In this document: one piece after another, positions 60,721 to 64,000 of the stretch
How the letters are laid out: every line of letters begins with the position of its first letter
How positions within the stretch are numbered: the first letter of the stretch is position 1
From: Caenorhabditis remanei
Lineage: Eukaryota; Nematoda; Chromadorea; Rhabditida; Rhabditidae
Reading direction: 5' to 3'
Assembly: GCF_010183535.1 (NCBI RefSeq)
Contig: NC_071329.1
Span: 11,718,001-11,782,000, forward strand
DNA length: 64,000 nucleotides
The notes under the pieces: generated by a model
What the model was told of the DNA's origin: nothing
Seen by the model: the letters and a program-made list of their open reading frames with translations, nothing else
Database searches by the model: none
Program-made: the position numbers and the translations under genes

Positions 60721-63700
60721 ATGGGATTGACCAAAGACTATTTAAAATACGAGCATGCTGGCTCTTGTGGCTGTGTTGGATCTACGAACGGACAACTTGT
60801 TGCTATCGATGGACAAACTGTCGCTGTATCGGCCAATGAGTATCTCAACTTCTATAATATGAGAACCACCGAGAAGGTACAGTTCTTTACAATAAAACGT
60901 TTATGTAATTCATATATTTTCAGGTTAATGAAATAATCGAATCAACCAAACCGATTACATGTGTCCGTCAATGTGAAAACAAACCTCTCCTTGCTATCGG
61001 ATATGCTGATGGATCAGTGAAATTGTTTAACCGAGAGAACGAAGGTATCAAATTTCCAATTTTAATTGTTTTCGAATAACAATATTTCCAGACTCTGAAC
61101 CAGTAATGTTCTCTGGTCACAAGAAAGCGGTAAACTGCATTGAATTCAGCAGTGATGGTTTATTGTTCGCCACTGGAGGAAAAGATGGTGTAATCGTTCT
61201 TTGGGATATTCTTGCTGAAAGAGGAATGTTCCGTTTGCACGGTCATAAAGAATCGGTTACACAAATGAAGTTTGTTCGAGGAGATCGATTCATTATTTCA
61301 ACGTACGGTCTCTTAGCTCGAAAAATTCTCTATAATCATTTTTGTTCCAGTTCCAAGGACAGTCTAATCAAGTTCTGGAGTATTGCAAGTCAATCGTGTT
61401 TCTATACAGTAATGGACAGCAGAAATGAGATCTACTCAATGAGTTTACACCGAGACGAATCGGTTCTTGTCGCTGCAACTTCTGAGTTAGAGTTGTTAGT
61501 GTTTGAACTGAATTGGAAGAATGGAGCAATTTTTGAGCAAGAAGTGAAAAGCGAAGAACCAAGTGCCAAAAAAGCAACTGAGGAAGATATGAAAGAGGAA
61601 GACGCACTCGCTAACATGGCCAACGTTAGGATTTCTTGTTGTTTGTCGAATTTTAATTTTTCGAATTGCAGAGATACATCACGACCAAATTCCGTGGAAG
61701 AGTTATCCGACAGAGCAAAGGAAGAGCTCTTCAACTTGTTTCAACTCATGATGATCGATTCTTGGTGTGTGTTGGAGCCGATAAAGTTGCAGATGTGTAC
61801 AGAGTATTCTCAGAAGATGAATCTGCAAAACGTCTCACAAAAAAGTTGAAAAGTGCGAAGCGAAAGGCTACGTGAGTAGAAATTATCTTGGAATTTTAAT
61901 TAAAATGTTTTATTTAGGTCGGATAGTTCAGCAGTGAGTGAAGATGATGTGGCAAAAGATGTGACAATTCTTGTCACACGTATTGGAGAAATGGTACTTC
62001 CACATAAAATCAAATGGATTGATGTAGTAAAATCGGTTAAAAATGATGGGCCAACGTCGATCTATAAGTGGTACGCTCTTCTCACTGACAATACAGTCCA
62101 TTGGGTCAAGATGAGCATTGAAACAACCTCTAATGCTGTTGAATGTGATAGTGTTGGAAATTTGGACAAACTTGGTCACAGAGAAGATGTTCGTGCGTTG
62201 TGTGTATCTTCATCATCGAGTCTTCTAGCATCTGGAGGTGGCAACGAAGTTATTGTATGGAGTACTCATTCACTTCGATCTTCTCTTACATTAACTGACA
62301 ATGATGTCAAAGAAATTGTAGCTGTAAACTTTGTTCCTGGTGACAACTACATTTTGACAGGTGGAAAGGTTTGTTAGTTAAAGAGTTCAAGCTCGTTCTG
62401 AACTTCTTTTTTCAGAATGGTGAAATCGGCGTTTTCGAACTAAGCAGTGCGGAGCTTGTCGAAACCAGAAAAGCACATACTGGAGCGATTTGGACTATTC
62501 AAAACACACCAGACAATGAAGGATTCATGACCGCTTCAGCTGACAAAACTGTACGATTCTGGGGTTTCCTTTTGGTCACCGAAGGATCACGCAAAAGAAT
62601 ATCAATCAGAGAACAAAAAGTTCTGGAATTACCCGATGAAGCCCTTGCCGCTTCTTTTTCACCCGATGGAAAGTTCCTCGTAGTTGCTCTTCTCAATAAT
62701 ACCTGCTCCGTTTACTTCGTTGACACTCTAAAATTCTTCGTTTCACTTTATGGACATTCTCTTCCAGTCACTTGCGTCGATATTGCTCCTACCAGCAAAC
62801 TATGTGTTACTGGTTCTGTTGATAAATCTGTGAAAGTATGGGGATTAGACTTCGGAGATTGTCACAAATCATTCCACGCACACGACGATGCGGTAACTTC
62901 TGTTCTATTCTGCCCTGGAGAGGAACAACTTTTCTGGAGTGCAGGAAAAGATGGAAAGATCAAACAATGGGATGCAGTGAAATTCATTCTGGTCCAGTCT
63001 CTTGACAGACACAGCTCTGACATTCGATGCTTAGCCCAGTTCACCAATGGCTCTGTTATGGTGAGTAACGGAGTCAACATTTTTTGATATATTTTGTATT
63101 CTTTCAGTTTTCTGCGTCTCACGACAAATCTATTCGTTGTTGGGAGAAAACTGATGAAATGGTAATTGTGGAGGAACGAGAAGAAATGGAAAGAGAAGAA
63201 GAATACGAAAAGAAACTAATTGATGAAGACGATGTCGTTGCCGGAGAAAATGCCGATAATGAAGCTGGTGTTGCAAGTAGCAAGACGAGTTCCAGTGTGG
63301 TTTCTGCAGAAAATATCATTCAAGCTATCGACATTGCTAGAAATGAAAAAGTGCAGAGAGAAGAAGATCCTAACCATGAACCGCACCCACTCATTGGTGC
63401 TTACAATAGTAGATCTCTGGATCATTTCATCGTCGACGTCATTGCAAAGTGTAGAGCCAGTGATCTCGACCGAACTCTCCTTCTTGTTCCTCTTTCATAC
63501 TTGACTGATATTCTGCTAGCTATTGCTTCGTGTACTCAACAACAATACAAAGCCGAGCTTTGCACTCATGTTGCAGTTTATTTGACTAGGTTTGTGCGTT
63601 TTGTTAGATTGAACTCATTGCGATATTTTTTCAGAGTTCATCTCAGTCATATTATTGCTTCTTCCGATTATGTTCCAATCTTTGAGCAAATGAAAACGAA

Positions 63701-63929
63701 AATGTCAGAGGGAGTGGAAAAATTGAGAGAAGTCACTGGAACTAATTTGGCAGCTCTTCGACTTTTTGCCACTGAAATGGAAGATCGTGAGCAAATCAAA
63801 ATGTTCGCTCAAATTGAATTGGGTGCAGAAAACCCCAAAAAGAAGAGAAAGGGAAGAAAAGCAGTGTTGAAGACACTTGGTAAGAAATTTGCTGTCGAAT
63901 CAGATAAAACGACACAGGAAGAGTCCTAA
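60721..63929 (+). CDS. WDR3/UTP12 (DIP2) ribosome-biogenesis WD40 protein
   Basis: Nine exons: 60721-60876, 60924-61044, 61092-61302, 61351-61624, 61672-61871, 61918-62368, 62416-63060, 63108-63589 and 63635-63929, giving 944 aa. MGLTKDYLKYEHAGSCGCVG is the conserved N-terminus of the UTP12 family. About twelve WD40 units follow, in two propellers ([121 protein letters not shown]). The C-terminal ~170 residues are the Utp12 domain (RASDLDRTLLLVPLSYLTDI; CTHVAVYLTRVHLSHIIAS). The tail is basic (NPKKKRKGRKAVLK), as expected for a nucleolar protein. It works in the UTP-B part of the small-subunit processome on 18S rRNA precursor. The recalled C. elegans orthologue is F13H8.2. The gene is complete. 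Confidence 0.95.
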
Positions 63930-64000
63930 CATTAATAATTCGTACGAATACACAATTTCACGAAACTTCCCTTATGTCGTTATTCAAACAAACGACTATA

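Overview
The window reads as nuclear DNA of a Caenorhabditis nematode. Genes are compact and split by 42-60 bp introns ending in TTTTCAG or close variants. Several start codons sit just after a splice acceptor with no coding exon before it, as in spliced-leader trans-splicing. Nematode families are present: major sperm protein, DB module, and serpentine receptors. From memory of C. elegans, the order (LEPROT/VPS55, GPCR, P4-ATPase, BLOC1S4, GSKIP, HYOU1, prohibitin-2, WDR3) matches the C30B5 / T24H7 / F13H8 region of chromosome II. That synteny is recalled, not computed, and the species is not settled. All gene models below were spliced by hand, and the exon sums of the recognised genes stay in frame.

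Left part (1-34 kb, receptor and membrane genes). A VPS55/LEPROT gene has two alternative last exons. It is followed by an unrecognised ~747-residue gene, a kringle-TM protein (minus) and a 466-aa rhodopsin-type neuropeptide-like GPCR (minus). Then comes an ~8 kb purine-rich desert. A small TMEM17-family ciliary gene (minus) carries a ~1.9 kb near-perfect hairpin in its first intron and a perfect RFX/DAF-19 X-box 86 bp before its ATG. Next are a Thr-rich secreted or anchored protein (minus), a 336-aa serpentine receptor (minus), a second purine-rich desert, and a TEX264-like ER-phagy receptor (minus).

Middle (35-49 kb, housekeeping). A P4-type lipid flippase (tat-4-like, minus, 15 exons) hosts two antisense genes in its introns: an intact 127-aa MSP gene and a 94-aa basic protein gene. 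Divergent from it is a tight plus-strand cluster, BLOC1S4, GSKIP and HYOU1, with operon-like spacing and trans-splice-type acceptors. Prohibitin-2 follows.

Right part (49-64 kb). A Gln/Pro-rich DB-module secreted protein and a GDSL phospholipase-B-like membrane protein lie on minus. An M6/PLP proteolipid gene follows on plus, with no in-frame ATG visible. A divergent MSP-domain gene (plus) ends 1 bp from the stop of a secreted nucleoside hydrolase (minus). The window ends with the complete WDR3/UTP12 ribosome-biogenesis gene (plus).

The most striking items are the X-box plus hairpin arrangement at the TMEM17 gene, the alternative LEPROT last exons, the two genes nested inside the flippase, and an unusually GC-rich intronic insert in HYOU1 with tRNA-like promoter boxes. 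I saw no convincing tRNA, rRNA or CRISPR.
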